From positions 341,345 through 405,344 of the forward strand of contig NZ_JH414505.1 of the NCBI RefSeq assembly GCF_000238075.1: DNA of 64,000 nucleotides, given 5' to 3'. The notes below the pieces were generated by a model. It did no database searches and was not told where the DNA came from. It was given only the letters and a program-made list of their open reading frames with translations. How positions within the stretch are numbered: position 1 is the stretch's first letter; every line of letters begins with the position of its first letter. Position numbers and translations under genes: made by a program. The DNA is from Oribacterium asaccharolyticum ACB7 (GTDB lineage: Bacteria; Bacillota; Clostridia; Lachnospirales; Lachnospiraceae). Below are positions 29,399-37,243 of the stretch, piece after piece.

Positions 29399-31827
29399 TC
29401 TTTTCCTCCTTCCAAGGCTTGTTCATAGGCCTTATTCTCCTTGCGGTTTCTAAACCATCCGCCGATAAGTCCGCCGATTCCTTTAAAGAAATGGCCGTTT
29501 ACCACCTTAAGCATTGCCCTTGCCATCTCCATGCTGACATTTCCGGCGCTCATTTTGGCAATGGCACGGAAGGGCATATTGTAAATGAAAAGAATATTTA
29601 AATCCGGCTTGCCTTTACGCTCCGCCTCTTTCTTTTTTCCCTCTAAAAATTTAAACAAGAGCCTTGCCAATCCGCTCTTTGCATAATACATCTGGCAAAT
29701 GGCATCATTTTCATCCAATTCTCCGCTCCAGCTGCTGTCCGGAATCGGATATCCCAAGAGCTTTTCGAAACATGCATCGGAAATCTCGGTGACTTTTCCG
29801 CTAAAGTAGGGCTCCAAGCCCCCTTCCTGATAGGGAAGCTTGTCCGTAGTGGCTGCCTTTTCGATACTTCCTTCCAAACGGATATCCGTAAGAGAGGCCC
29901 CTACCATAATCCGGTATACTCCCCCCTCTACTTCAAAGCGCTTCGTTACATTGTTCCAGTAGCGGAAGCTCTTATCATCAAAGGGAATCTCCACCGCCTT
30001 CGTCTCTCCGGCTTTCAGGAAAACCTTGCTAAAGCCCTTTAACTCCTTTTTTGCCCGGAAAATCTTGGAATCCGGAAGGCCGATATAAAGCTGTGCGATT
30101 TCCGCTCCGTCCCGCTCTCCGGTATTCTTAATCTGAAAACGAACCCCATCTTCCGTTACTTCCAGGTCACTGTACTGAAATTCCGTATAGGAAAGTCCAT
30201 AGCCGAAGGGGAAATGCACCTTGGTATCCGTGGTATCGTAATAGCGATAGCCCACAAAGATGCCTTCCCGATATTCGGAAGCTTTCTCCTTTGCCGGATA
30301 ATAACGATATTCCGGCCCGTCTTCTCCCCGAATCGGATAGGTTTCTGCAAGCTTTCCGGAGGGGTTTTCCCTTCCTGTTAAAAGGTCAAAAATAGCACCT
30401 GCTCCTGCCTGTCCCCCTAAGTAACTATGCAACAATGCCTTCAAATGGACGCTGTGTCCCATGGTTACGGCGGCACCGGCACTTAAAATTCCCACAATAT
30501 TGGGGTTCACGGTCTGCAAACGGGAAAGAAGAGCAATCTGGTTATTGTTGATTTCCATGTGCTCTCTGTCTAAGCCCTCCGATTCGCTCATTTCATCCAA
30601 GCCGAAGAAGAACAAGACAAGTTCAGCATTTTTCGCAAGCTCCAGAGCTTCTTTTTCCAGCGCAAGGTCCTCGCCCCCATGGCGGAGGAAGCCCTTGGCC
30701 ATGCCTACCACCTCAATTTCCGGATATTCTGCATGCAGTTCAGCAGCAATCTCAAGCTTTGTGGTATTCACCACGGAGGATCCTGCCCCTTGGTATCTTG
30801 GGGTAAAGGCAAAGTCTCCGATAATGGCGACCTTAGCTCCTTTTTTCAAGGGAAGGGTATTTTCTTCATTCTTTAAAAGCACTGCCGTTTCCAAAGCCGC
30901 CTTTCTGGCCAGGCTATGATGTGCTTCGATATCAAATTCCGCCTTCTTATCCTTTGCAGACTCTTGAGTCTCAAAAATTGCGGAAAGCAGTTCGTCTACC
31001 CTCTCATCAATCTCCGCTTCCGTGCTTTCTCCCTCCTTCACGGCACGAAGAAGGATTCTTGCAGAGTCCAGTCCGGGATTCGGCATTTCCAGATTGGATC
31101 CGGCCTTTACTCCCGCGGTGTGATCGTTGGATCCGCCCCAGTCCGTAATCACGATGCCCGGAAATTCCCAATCTCCCCTTAAAATGTCCTTTAAGAGATG
31201 TTCGTTTTCATTGGCATAAATGCCGTTCACCCGATTATAGCTGGTCATAATCGCCTTGGCTTTTCCCTCTTTTACCGCAATCTCAAAGCCGGTGAGATAG
31301 ATTTCCCGAAGGGTTCGCTCATCCAAAACCGCGCTCATGGCCATTCTTCTGGTCTCCTGGCTGTTCACGGCAAAGTGCTTCACGCAGGAATAGACTCCCT
31401 CACTCTGGATTCCTCTGGCATAGGAAGCCGCCATCTTTCCGGCAAGGTAAGGGTCTTCCGAAAAATACTCAAAATTTCTTCCGCAAAGAGGACTTCTCTT
31501 GATATTTAAGCCCGGGCCAAGAAGCACATTTACGTCCTGCACCTTGGCTTCTTCCCCAAGAGCCTTTCCGACCGCTTCTCCCAAATTCACGTCCCAGCTG
31601 TTGGCGATAGATGCCGCTGTGGGAAAACAGGTTGCCGGAAGAGAGGCGTTTAATCCCAAATGATCTCCCGCTCCTGCCTGTCTACGAATACCGTGGGGGC
31701 CATCCGAACAGGTCATGGACGGAATATTGAGCCGCTTTACCTCTCTTGTGCTCCACTCGTCCTTTCCGCTTAAAATGGCGCATTTCTCCGTCAAAGTCAT
31801 TTGCTGAATTACTTCGGTATATTTCAT
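29386..31827 (-). CDS. Glycoside hydrolase family 3 (beta-glucosidase-like)
   Basis: 813 residues in the usual domain order. The barrel domain comes first (CSDGPHGIR, GRNFEYFSEDPYLAG, KHFAVNSQETRR, nucleophile Asp in IVITDWGG), then the alpha/beta sandwich (ETAVLLKNEENTLPL), then a fibronectin type III-like domain (VEIPFDDKSFRYW). About 120 extra C-terminal residues hold no motif I know. There is no signal peptide, so it is probably cytosolic. The start at 31827 follows GGAGGGAAAGAT; the frame runs 13 codons further up without a site. It heads the GH3-GtrA-GH3 group, which probably degrades short beta-linked glycans. Confidence 0.93.
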   Translation of the reverse strand: MKYTEVIQQMTLTEKCAILSGKDEWSTREVKRLNIPSMTCSDGPHGIRRQAGAGDHLGLNASLPATCFPTAASIANSWDVNLGEAVGKALGEEAKVQDVNVLLGPGLNIKRSPLCGRNFEYFSEDPYLAGKMAASYARGIQSEGVYSCVKHFAVNSQETRRMAMSAVLDERTLREIYLTGFEIAVKEGKAKAIMTSYNRVNGIYANENEHLLKDILRGDWEFPGIVITDWGGSNDHTAGVKAGSNLEMPNPGLDSARILLRAVKEGESTEAEIDERVDELLSAIFETQESAKDKKAEFDIEAHHSLARKAALETAVLLKNEENTLPLKKGAKVAIIGDFAFTPRYQGAGSSVVNTTKLEIAAELHAEYPEIEVVGMAKGFLRHGGEDLALEKEALELAKNAELVLFFFGLDEMSESEGLDREHMEINNNQIALLSRLQTVNPNIVGILSAGAAVTMGHSVHLKALLHSYLGGQAGAGAIFDLLTGRENPSGKLAETYPIRGEDGPEYRYYPAKEKASEYREGIFVGYRYYDTTDTKVHFPFGYGLSYTEFQYSDLEVTEDGVRFQIKNTGERDGAEIAQLYIGLPDSKIFRAKKELKGFSKVFLKAGETKAVEIPFDDKSFRYWNNVTKRFEVEGGVYRIMVGASLTDIRLEGSIEKAATTDKLPYQEGGLEPYFSGKVTEISDACFEKLLGYPIPDSSWSGELDENDAICQMYYAKSGLARLLFKFLEGKKKEAERKGKPDLNILFIYNMPFRAIAKMSAGNVSMEMARAMLKVVNGHFFKGIGGLIGGWFRNRKENKAYEQALEGGKEWTP

Positions 31828-32061
31828 ATCTTTCCCTCCAAAAGAAGAGACACCCCACTCTATCACAGGTCAAGTTCCACCTAAAAAAACTGTTTACATT
31901 TTATCAAAAATAATTTTTATCCACAAGATAATTCACATGGCTTATTTCACACCACTTTGTAATTTCCATTTCACCTCATATCCCTACAAAGGACTATCGA
32001 AGGCTTCCGATATGATATAGGGAAAGGGGCTCTAAATAGCAAGAGAATAAGTTGATTATAT

Positions 32062-32084
32062 GCAAATATAGGTCTAAAAAGGGG
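32062..32084. repeat. Fragment of the structured repeat family
   Basis: It carries ATATAGGTCT followed by a G-run, as in the left arms of copies A and B, without the returning arm. Confidence 0.4.
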
Positions 32085-32099
32085 GGACTAGCATAACGT

Positions 32100-32124
32100 A
32101 AAAAAGGAGGCTAAAAAAGCCTCC
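32100..32124 (-). terminator. Terminator of DUF234-type ATPase copy 1
   Basis: On the minus strand GGAGGC and GCCTCC form a perfect stem followed by a T6 run. The same terminator, base for base in the stem, follows copy 2 at 53872-53898. Confidence 0.85.
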
Positions 32125-32184
32125 GAAGTGATTTTCTCTGATTTGAGAAGGAAATATTTTTATCCTAAAACCGGCCATGGAAAA

Positions 32185-33564
32185 TTACGCATACAGGCTT
32201 TCTAAGGAAATCAAAGCCACGTCATCCCGGGAAATTGCTTCAAATCCGCTTTTGGAAAGGAAGCCGTAACGATAGCATTGCAAGCCGCATTCCTGCACCT
32301 GTGCTATCTCTTTTTCTATTTCCGCCTTGCTAAGAGGCTTATCTTGAAACTTTACTTCATAAAAAATATAACCCTTAGGATCGTAGGTGACAATGTCGAA
32401 CTCCCCGTTTCGCCGTTCTTTCGGAATGTCGTAGTAGTACCTGCCTATTTTTTCAAAGGGCTCCTCCATAAGTCCTGCCCGATTCTGCCGAATTAAATAT
32501 TGTTTTCCTATCGTCTCAAAACGCTTCGGCACATAGGCATTTTCAAAGTCCTCCTGAATATATCGCTGATAGAAAATATCCGAATTCATCACGTTTAACT
32601 GAGAGCTGTAACGGAAAATATATTGATAATAAAACAAGGACATGGGGTCACTGATATAATATCCGGACTTCTTTCGGTTATTTTCATCATTGATGGGCGC
32701 CGCCTTCTCCACAAGCTCCATACGAATCAGCTTATCCAGCACATCCACCAAAGTAGGACCGCTGGAAACATGGGACTGAGACAGGATATCGTTAAAACGA
32801 GAAAATCCCTTTGCCATAGCCTCAAAGACTTCATTGGCATTCACAATTTTCGCAATTTCCGACTTAAGGTACATCAGTACTTCATTTTCCAGTCTTGCAC
32901 CGGGAGAAGCAATCAACTCTATAATATTCTCCTTTACAGACCTGTCTTCCTGAATCAAACGATTATAATAGGGAATTCCGCCAAAAACGCTATAAAGCCT
33001 CACCTTATCCTCGTCGGAAAAATGGGGATAAAACTGTGCTGAATCATAGTAATCCATGGGCTTTAACTTTAAAACCAAATCAAAACGCCCAAATAAGGGA
33101 TTCTCTTTTTCTATCAGTTTCTGCATGGTGTCCACAAAGGAACCGCACAAGGCCAATTTCAATTTACTCCGGTTTCGATATTTATCAATCAGTGCCTGCA
33201 AAACACTGTCCATGCCCTTCAGCACATCACTAAGATAAGAATATTCATCCAAAATCAAAAGAATATTCTCTTCCGTCGCTTTTTTTAAAAGAAAATCCAG
33301 CACTTCCTCCAGGCCGGAAAAGGAAATTCTAGGATAGCCAAACTCTTCCGAAAGTAAAGTCGCCAAGCTTTCTACATTGTTCATTTCCGAAGTCTGCTTA
33401 CACTCGTAATAAATCCTTTTCCCCTCAAAGAACTGCATGGAATGTTTCATCAGCTCGCTTTTTCCAATGCGCCTTCTTCCGTATAACAGAAGAACTTCCA
33501 GGCCGGGAGACTGATACAAGCCTTTGATTTTCCGTACTTCTTCCTCTCTTCCGATAAATTTCAT
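32185..33564 (-). CDS. ATP-binding protein, archaeal-ATPase/DUF234 type (copy 1)
   Basis: 459 residues. It opens MKFIGREEEVRKIKGLY, with Walker A YGRRRIGKSEL and Walker B ILLILDEYSYL followed by a sensor at LALCGSF. A middle winged-helix-like part (FSRFNDILSQSHVSSGP) precedes the C-terminal DUF234 region with a PD-(D/E)XK-like core (GEFDIVTYDPKGYIFYEVKFQ). Family members are common multicopy ATPases of unknown role. It differs at only about 14 positions from the protein at 53953-55332, and both flanks are also duplicated. It lies alone between the GH3 group and purD. Confidence 0.9.
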   Translation of the reverse strand: MKFIGREEEVRKIKGLYQSPGLEVLLLYGRRRIGKSELMKHSMQFFEGKRIYYECKQTSEMNNVESLATLLSEEFGYPRISFSGLEEVLDFLLKKATEENILLILDEYSYLSDVLKGMDSVLQALIDKYRNRSKLKLALCGSFVDTMQKLIEKENPLFGRFDLVLKLKPMDYYDSAQFYPHFSDEDKVRLYSVFGGIPYYNRLIQEDRSVKENIIELIASPGARLENEVLMYLKSEIAKIVNANEVFEAMAKGFSRFNDILSQSHVSSGPTLVDVLDKLIRMELVEKAAPINDENNRKKSGYYISDPMSLFYYQYIFRYSSQLNVMNSDIFYQRYIQEDFENAYVPKRFETIGKQYLIRQNRAGLMEEPFEKIGRYYYDIPKERRNGEFDIVTYDPKGYIFYEVKFQDKPLSKAEIEKEIAQVQECGLQCYRYGFLSKSGFEAISRDDVALISLESLYA

Positions 33565-33567
33565 TTT

Positions 33568-33600
33568 ATTCGGTCACCTCCGATTCGGTTACTTCCGAAT
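33568..33600 (-). promoter_or_regulatory. Competing hairpins over the ribosome site of ATPase copy 1
   Basis: On the minus strand ATTCGG (33600-33595) is followed by two CCGAAT copies (33588-33583 and 33573-33568), with the ribosome site GGAGGTGA (33581-33574) between them. Pairing with the first copy leaves the site free; pairing with the second puts it in a loop. The arrangement is identical in copy 2 at 55336-55368. Confidence 0.55.
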
Positions 33601-33651
33601 AAAAATTATCATATCCTTTTTAAGATGTAAAGCCAAAGAAGGAAAAGAGTA

Positions 33652-33730
33652 GGGACTGTAAAAAATCAAAAGAGTTTCTAAGCAATATAGGTCTGAAATT
33701 CTCTTCATTATTTTAATTTTTTTACAGCCC
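33652..33730. repeat. Short (solo-stem) member of the structured repeat family, copy C
   Basis: Arms GGACTGTAAAAAA and TTTTTTTACAGCCC close a 79-bp imperfect hairpin containing GCAATATAGGTCTGAAA as in copy A, but the multi-hairpin core is missing. It lies between the purD stop and the ATPase gene and could serve as the terminator of the purine run. Confidence 0.65.
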
Positions 33731-33742
33731 TTTGTCCTTGTC

Positions 33743-34987
33743 CTATTCCACCGGAATCCCGATATCCTTTCTGTATGTTGCTCCTTCGAAATGGATTTCT
33801 CCGATATGGGCATAAATCTTCTCCCGGCAGGCGGAAAGGCTGTCTCCCATGGTGGTGACGGAGAGCACTCTTCCTCCGTCGGAATAGGCTGCACCCTCTT
33901 CCAGGACAGTATTGTTATGGTAAACAAAGATAGTCGGCTCGGTAATTTCTCCCGTAATCTGCTTATGCTTTTCATAGGCGTGAGGATAGCCCTTGGAGGT
34001 CATCACCACCGTCATACAAGCTTCCTCCGACCACTGAAAGTCTTCCCTACGGAGACTACCGGAAATCACCTTATCCATAAGAAGCAGTAAATCACTCTTG
34101 AGCCTTGGCAAGATTACCTCTGTCTCCGGATCTCCAAAACGGACGTTAAATTCCAGAATCTTCGGCTCTCCCCCCATTATCATAAATCCGATAAAAAGAA
34201 TGCCGCTGTACTGAAGCCCCTCCTGCTCCAGTCCATAGGATATCTTCTTAAGAACCTTTCCAATCTTCTCCTTTAATTCCGCATTAAACAGCTCGTTGGG
34301 AGAATAACAGCCTACCCCGCCGGTATTGTCCCCCAGGTCTCCGTCATAGATTCGTTTATAGTCCCTCGCCGATTCCAAAGGAAATAGCTGATTTCCGGAT
34401 ACCACGCAAAGAAGGGATGCCTCTTTTCCATCCAGAAATTCCTCTATGACCACCTTCTTCGCTTCTTCTCCGAAAATCTTTTTCACAAAAAGATCCTCTA
34501 AATACTGCCTTGCTTGCGCTAGCTCCTGAAAAATCCCCACACCCTTTCCGGCGCAGAGGCCGTCCGCCTTAATCACAAGGGGATAGGAAAAGTCCTGCAA
34601 CGCCTCCACCGCTTCTTCATAAGAAAATACCGTTTTGTACCGGGCAGTGGGTAAGTCATATTTCTCCAGGAAACGCTTCGTAAAATCTTTGCTTCCCTCC
34701 AATTGCGCAGCCTTTTTTTTCGGGCCGAATGCTTTTACGCCTACCCCTTCCAGTTCATCCACAAGGCCTTCGCACAAGGGCTTTTCCGGGCCGACAACAA
34801 CAAAGTCCACGTGCTCCTTTGCAAATCTTACTATTTCCTCGTTGTTCCCAAGGGAAAGATTCTCTGCATAGCGGGCTGTCCCCGCATTTCCCGGACAGCA
34901 ATACAGCTTTTCGCAGAGCGGACTTTCCTGCAACTTTTTACAGAGCGCATCCTCCCGACCGCCATTTCCCACAACCAATACGCGCAT
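33743..34987 (-). CDS. purD: Phosphoribosylamine-glycine ligase (GAR synthetase)
   Basis: 414 residues; an ATP-grasp enzyme joining glycine to phosphoribosylamine, second step of purine synthesis. It begins MRVLVVGNGGREDAL, with GPEKPLCEGLVDELEG, the ATP-grasp body (VIKADGLCAGKGV, VIEEFLDGKEASLL), and FNVRFGDPETEVILPRL with the metal ligands. Length is standard. GGGAGGT precedes the ATG. It is last in the purine run, after purH and a 136-bp gap filled with a degenerate tandem repeat. Confidence 0.97.
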   Translation of the reverse strand: MRVLVVGNGGREDALCKKLQESPLCEKLYCCPGNAGTARYAENLSLGNNEEIVRFAKEHVDFVVVGPEKPLCEGLVDELEGVGVKAFGPKKKAAQLEGSKDFTKRFLEKYDLPTARYKTVFSYEEAVEALQDFSYPLVIKADGLCAGKGVGIFQELAQARQYLEDLFVKKIFGEEAKKVVIEEFLDGKEASLLCVVSGNQLFPLESARDYKRIYDGDLGDNTGGVGCYSPNELFNAELKEKIGKVLKKISYGLEQEGLQYSGILFIGFMIMGGEPKILEFNVRFGDPETEVILPRLKSDLLLLMDKVISGSLRREDFQWSEEACMTVVMTSKGYPHAYEKHKQITGEITEPTIFVYHNNTVLEEGAAYSDGGRVLSVTTMGDSLSACREKIYAHIGEIHFEGATYRKDIGIPVE

Positions 34988-35010
34988 GGTCTACCTCCCA
35001 TTGTTAAGTC

Positions 35011-35116
35011 ATGGAATCTTGATTCCTGAAAACCTGAATACCTCAAAACTTATTCCCTTGAAATCTGCGTTCCTTGACATCAGAATCCCATGGAATCCAC
35101 ATTCCTCCAATTCTTC
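35011..35116. repeat. Degenerate ~16-bp tandem repeat between purH and purD
   Basis: About six or seven diverged units of 15-16 bp, each like ATCTTGATTCCTGAAA (variants ACCTGAATACCTCAAA, ATCTGCGTTCCTTGAC, ATCAGAATCCCATGGA). It fills nearly the whole intergenic gap. No coding potential. Confidence 0.6.
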
Positions 35117-35123
35117 TTTTCTC

Positions 35124-36641
35124 TTAGTGTCTGAAATGCCGAATATGAGTCATCACCAAAGCAATCCCGTACTGATCGCAGAGTGCAATCACTTCCGGAT
35201 CCTTCACGGAGCCTCCTGGCTGGATTGCCGCACGGATGCCGTGTTTCTGCAAAAGCTCCACCGTATCGGCAAAGAAGAAGCCGTCGGAGGCAAGAACCGC
35301 CCCGGAGTGTTTGCCTTCTCCATGGGAAAGGGCATCCTCCACTGCCCAGGTGCGTCGTACCTGGCCCTGACCGATTCCGAGAGTCGCGCCGTCTTTCACC
35401 AGTACCGCACCATTGGAAGCAACCATTTTTACCGCCTTAAATCCAAAAAGCAAATCCCGCATTTCCTCTTCTGTGGGCTTCCGCGCACTGACCACTTCCA
35501 TTTCTTCCGAAAGATCCGCATTGTCATAATCCTGTACCAGAATGCCTCCCAGCACTTCTTTCACTGTCTTCTTTGGAAGGGAGAAGGTGGACAAGTTCGG
35601 CATCACAATCACCCGAAGATTTTTCTTTTCTTCCAAAATGGCAAGGGCCTCTTCCTCATAAGCCGGTGCAATCACAATTTCCATAAAGAAGGAATGTAAG
35701 ACTTCTGCAATATGCTTGGTCACCGGTCGATTCAAGGCGAAAATTCCTCCGAAGAGAGAAGTTGCATCACAGGCATAGGCCTTATCGAAGGCTTCATCAA
35801 TCGTTTCCCCGATTCCTATTCCGGCAGGATTGTTATGCTTGGTGCCCACCACTGCCGGCTCGGAAAATTCCTTTACAAAGCGAACCGCATTATACATATC
35901 CGTATAATTATTGTAGGACAGCTCCTTTCCGTGAAGCTGCTTCCACTCTGCCGGATTCTCCTCGTATACCTTCTCGTAAAATGCGGCATTCTGGTGGGGA
36001 TTCTCCCCATATCTTAGGCTTGTGCCCAAGCGATAGCTCATGCTCAGGTACTCCGGAGCGGATACAGAAAGCCGATTATTAAAGTACTCTGCAATCAAAG
36101 CATCATAATAGGCGGTATAACGGAAGGCCTTTGCCGCCATTTGCTCCCGATAAGAGAGGTCATTTTTTCCCTCCCGAAGGCGAAGAAGCACCTCTTCATA
36201 ATCTCCTGCATCGGTCACCACAAGAACATCCCGAAAGTTCTTTGCCGCGGCGCGAATCATGGAAGGTCCGCCGATATCGATATTTTCCACCTGCTCTTCC
36301 TCACTTACCCCTTCCCTCTTAAGTACCTTTTCAAAGGGATAAAGATTGTTTACCACAAGGTCAATGGAGTCGATTCCCAGTTCTTCCACGGTTTTTTGAT
36401 GCAATGCGCTTTCTCTTCGATACAGGATTCCGGCATGGATGCGGGGATGCAGCGTCTTCACCCTCCCATCCAAAATTTCCGGAAAACCGGTCAGTTCGGA
36501 AACCTCTTTCACTTCCACTTCTTTTTTCAATAATTGATAGGTTCCCCCCGTGGAAATCAGCTGAAAGCCCAGATCCTTTAAGCCTTTACAAAATTCCACA
36601 ATGCCACTCTTGTCAAACACACTGATTAATGCAGTTTTCAT
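35124..36641 (-). CDS. purH: Bifunctional AICAR transformylase / IMP cyclohydrolase
   Basis: 505 residues; performs the last two steps of IMP synthesis. The N-terminal cyclohydrolase part has ISVFDKSGIVEF, ISTGGTYQLLK, GFPEILDGRVKTLHP and GGPSMIRAAAKN. The transformylase part has RYGENPHQNAAFY, the KHNNPAGIG motif with the catalytic Lys-His, and RTWAVEDAL. The start at 36641 is set by GGAGGAAAAAGT and overlaps the purN stop as ATGA, so translation is coupled; the frame 20 codons upstream is inside purN. Confidence 0.97.
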   Translation of the reverse strand: MKTALISVFDKSGIVEFCKGLKDLGFQLISTGGTYQLLKKEVEVKEVSELTGFPEILDGRVKTLHPRIHAGILYRRESALHQKTVEELGIDSIDLVVNNLYPFEKVLKREGVSEEEQVENIDIGGPSMIRAAAKNFRDVLVVTDAGDYEEVLLRLREGKNDLSYREQMAAKAFRYTAYYDALIAEYFNNRLSVSAPEYLSMSYRLGTSLRYGENPHQNAAFYEKVYEENPAEWKQLHGKELSYNNYTDMYNAVRFVKEFSEPAVVGTKHNNPAGIGIGETIDEAFDKAYACDATSLFGGIFALNRPVTKHIAEVLHSFFMEIVIAPAYEEEALAILEEKKNLRVIVMPNLSTFSLPKKTVKEVLGGILVQDYDNADLSEEMEVVSARKPTEEEMRDLLFGFKAVKMVASNGAVLVKDGATLGIGQGQVRRTWAVEDALSHGEGKHSGAVLASDGFFFADTVELLQKHGIRAAIQPGGSVKDPEVIALCDQYGIALVMTHIRHFRH

Positions 36642-37243
36642 ACTTTTTCCTCCCGAATAAAGGCACGTTCTCCCTGCCAAAACACCCGATCTTCCAAACA
36701 CGCTCTCACAGCAGACGGTAGAATGCGATGCTCCACTTCCAAGACCTTTCCGGCAATCTCTTCCGGACCCTCTGCTTCCAAAACGGGAACCACCTCCTGT
36801 AGTAGGATTGCCCCGCCGTCCACTACCTCACTGACAAAATGCACCGTCGCACCGGTCCATTTCACTCCGGCGCGATACACCGCCTCATGCACCCGCATCC
36901 CGTAAAACCCGGGGCCGGAGAAGGCAGGAATCAGAGAAGGATGAATATTTACAATATGCCGGGGAAAATGGCGGATTAGCTCCGGAGATAGAATCTTTAA
37001 AAAGCCGGCGAGCACAATCCACTCCACTTCTCTCTTTTTCAACTCTTCCAAAAGCGCGCTGTCATAGTCCCCTTTCGGAAGCACCATAGTCTCTATCCCC
37101 TTCCTCTTCGCTCTTTCCAGTCCATAGGCATCCCCCCGACTGGAAACCACAAGGCGGATTATGCCGCTCTTTTCATGCACCGAATCGATAAGGGACTGTA
37201 GATCCGTTCCTCCTCCCGAAATAAATACTGCTATTTTCTTCAT
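36638..37243 (-). CDS. purN: Phosphoribosylglycinamide formyltransferase (folate dependent)
   Basis: 201 residues; transfers formyl from 10-formyl-THF to GAR. It has FISGGGTDLQSLID (usually G-x-G-S-N-L), GFLKILSPELIRHFPRHIVNIHPSLIPAFSGPGFYG with the catalytic Asn-His, and TVHFVSEVVDGGAILLQ with the catalytic Asp. TDLQ instead of the commoner SNLQ at the phosphate loop is a small oddity. It overlaps purL by 4 bp upstream and purH by 4 bp downstream, so it is fully within the operon. Confidence 0.96.
   Translation of the reverse strand: MKKIAVFISGGGTDLQSLIDSVHEKSGIIRLVVSSRGDAYGLERAKRKGIETMVLPKGDYDSALLEELKKREVEWIVLAGFLKILSPELIRHFPRHIVNIHPSLIPAFSGPGFYGMRVHEAVYRAGVKWTGATVHFVSEVVDGGAILLQEVVPVLEAEGPEEIAGKVLEVEHRILPSAVRACLEDRVFWQGERAFIREEKV

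Larger units (their letters stand above)
31828..32184. other. Non-coding stretch between GH3 and the DUF234-type ATPase
   Basis: No gene. It holds the GH3 promoter region (AT-rich, no unambiguous boxes), a short fragment of the structured repeat family at 32062-32084, and the conserved 3' flank of the ATPase cassette, including its terminator. Confidence 0.5.
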
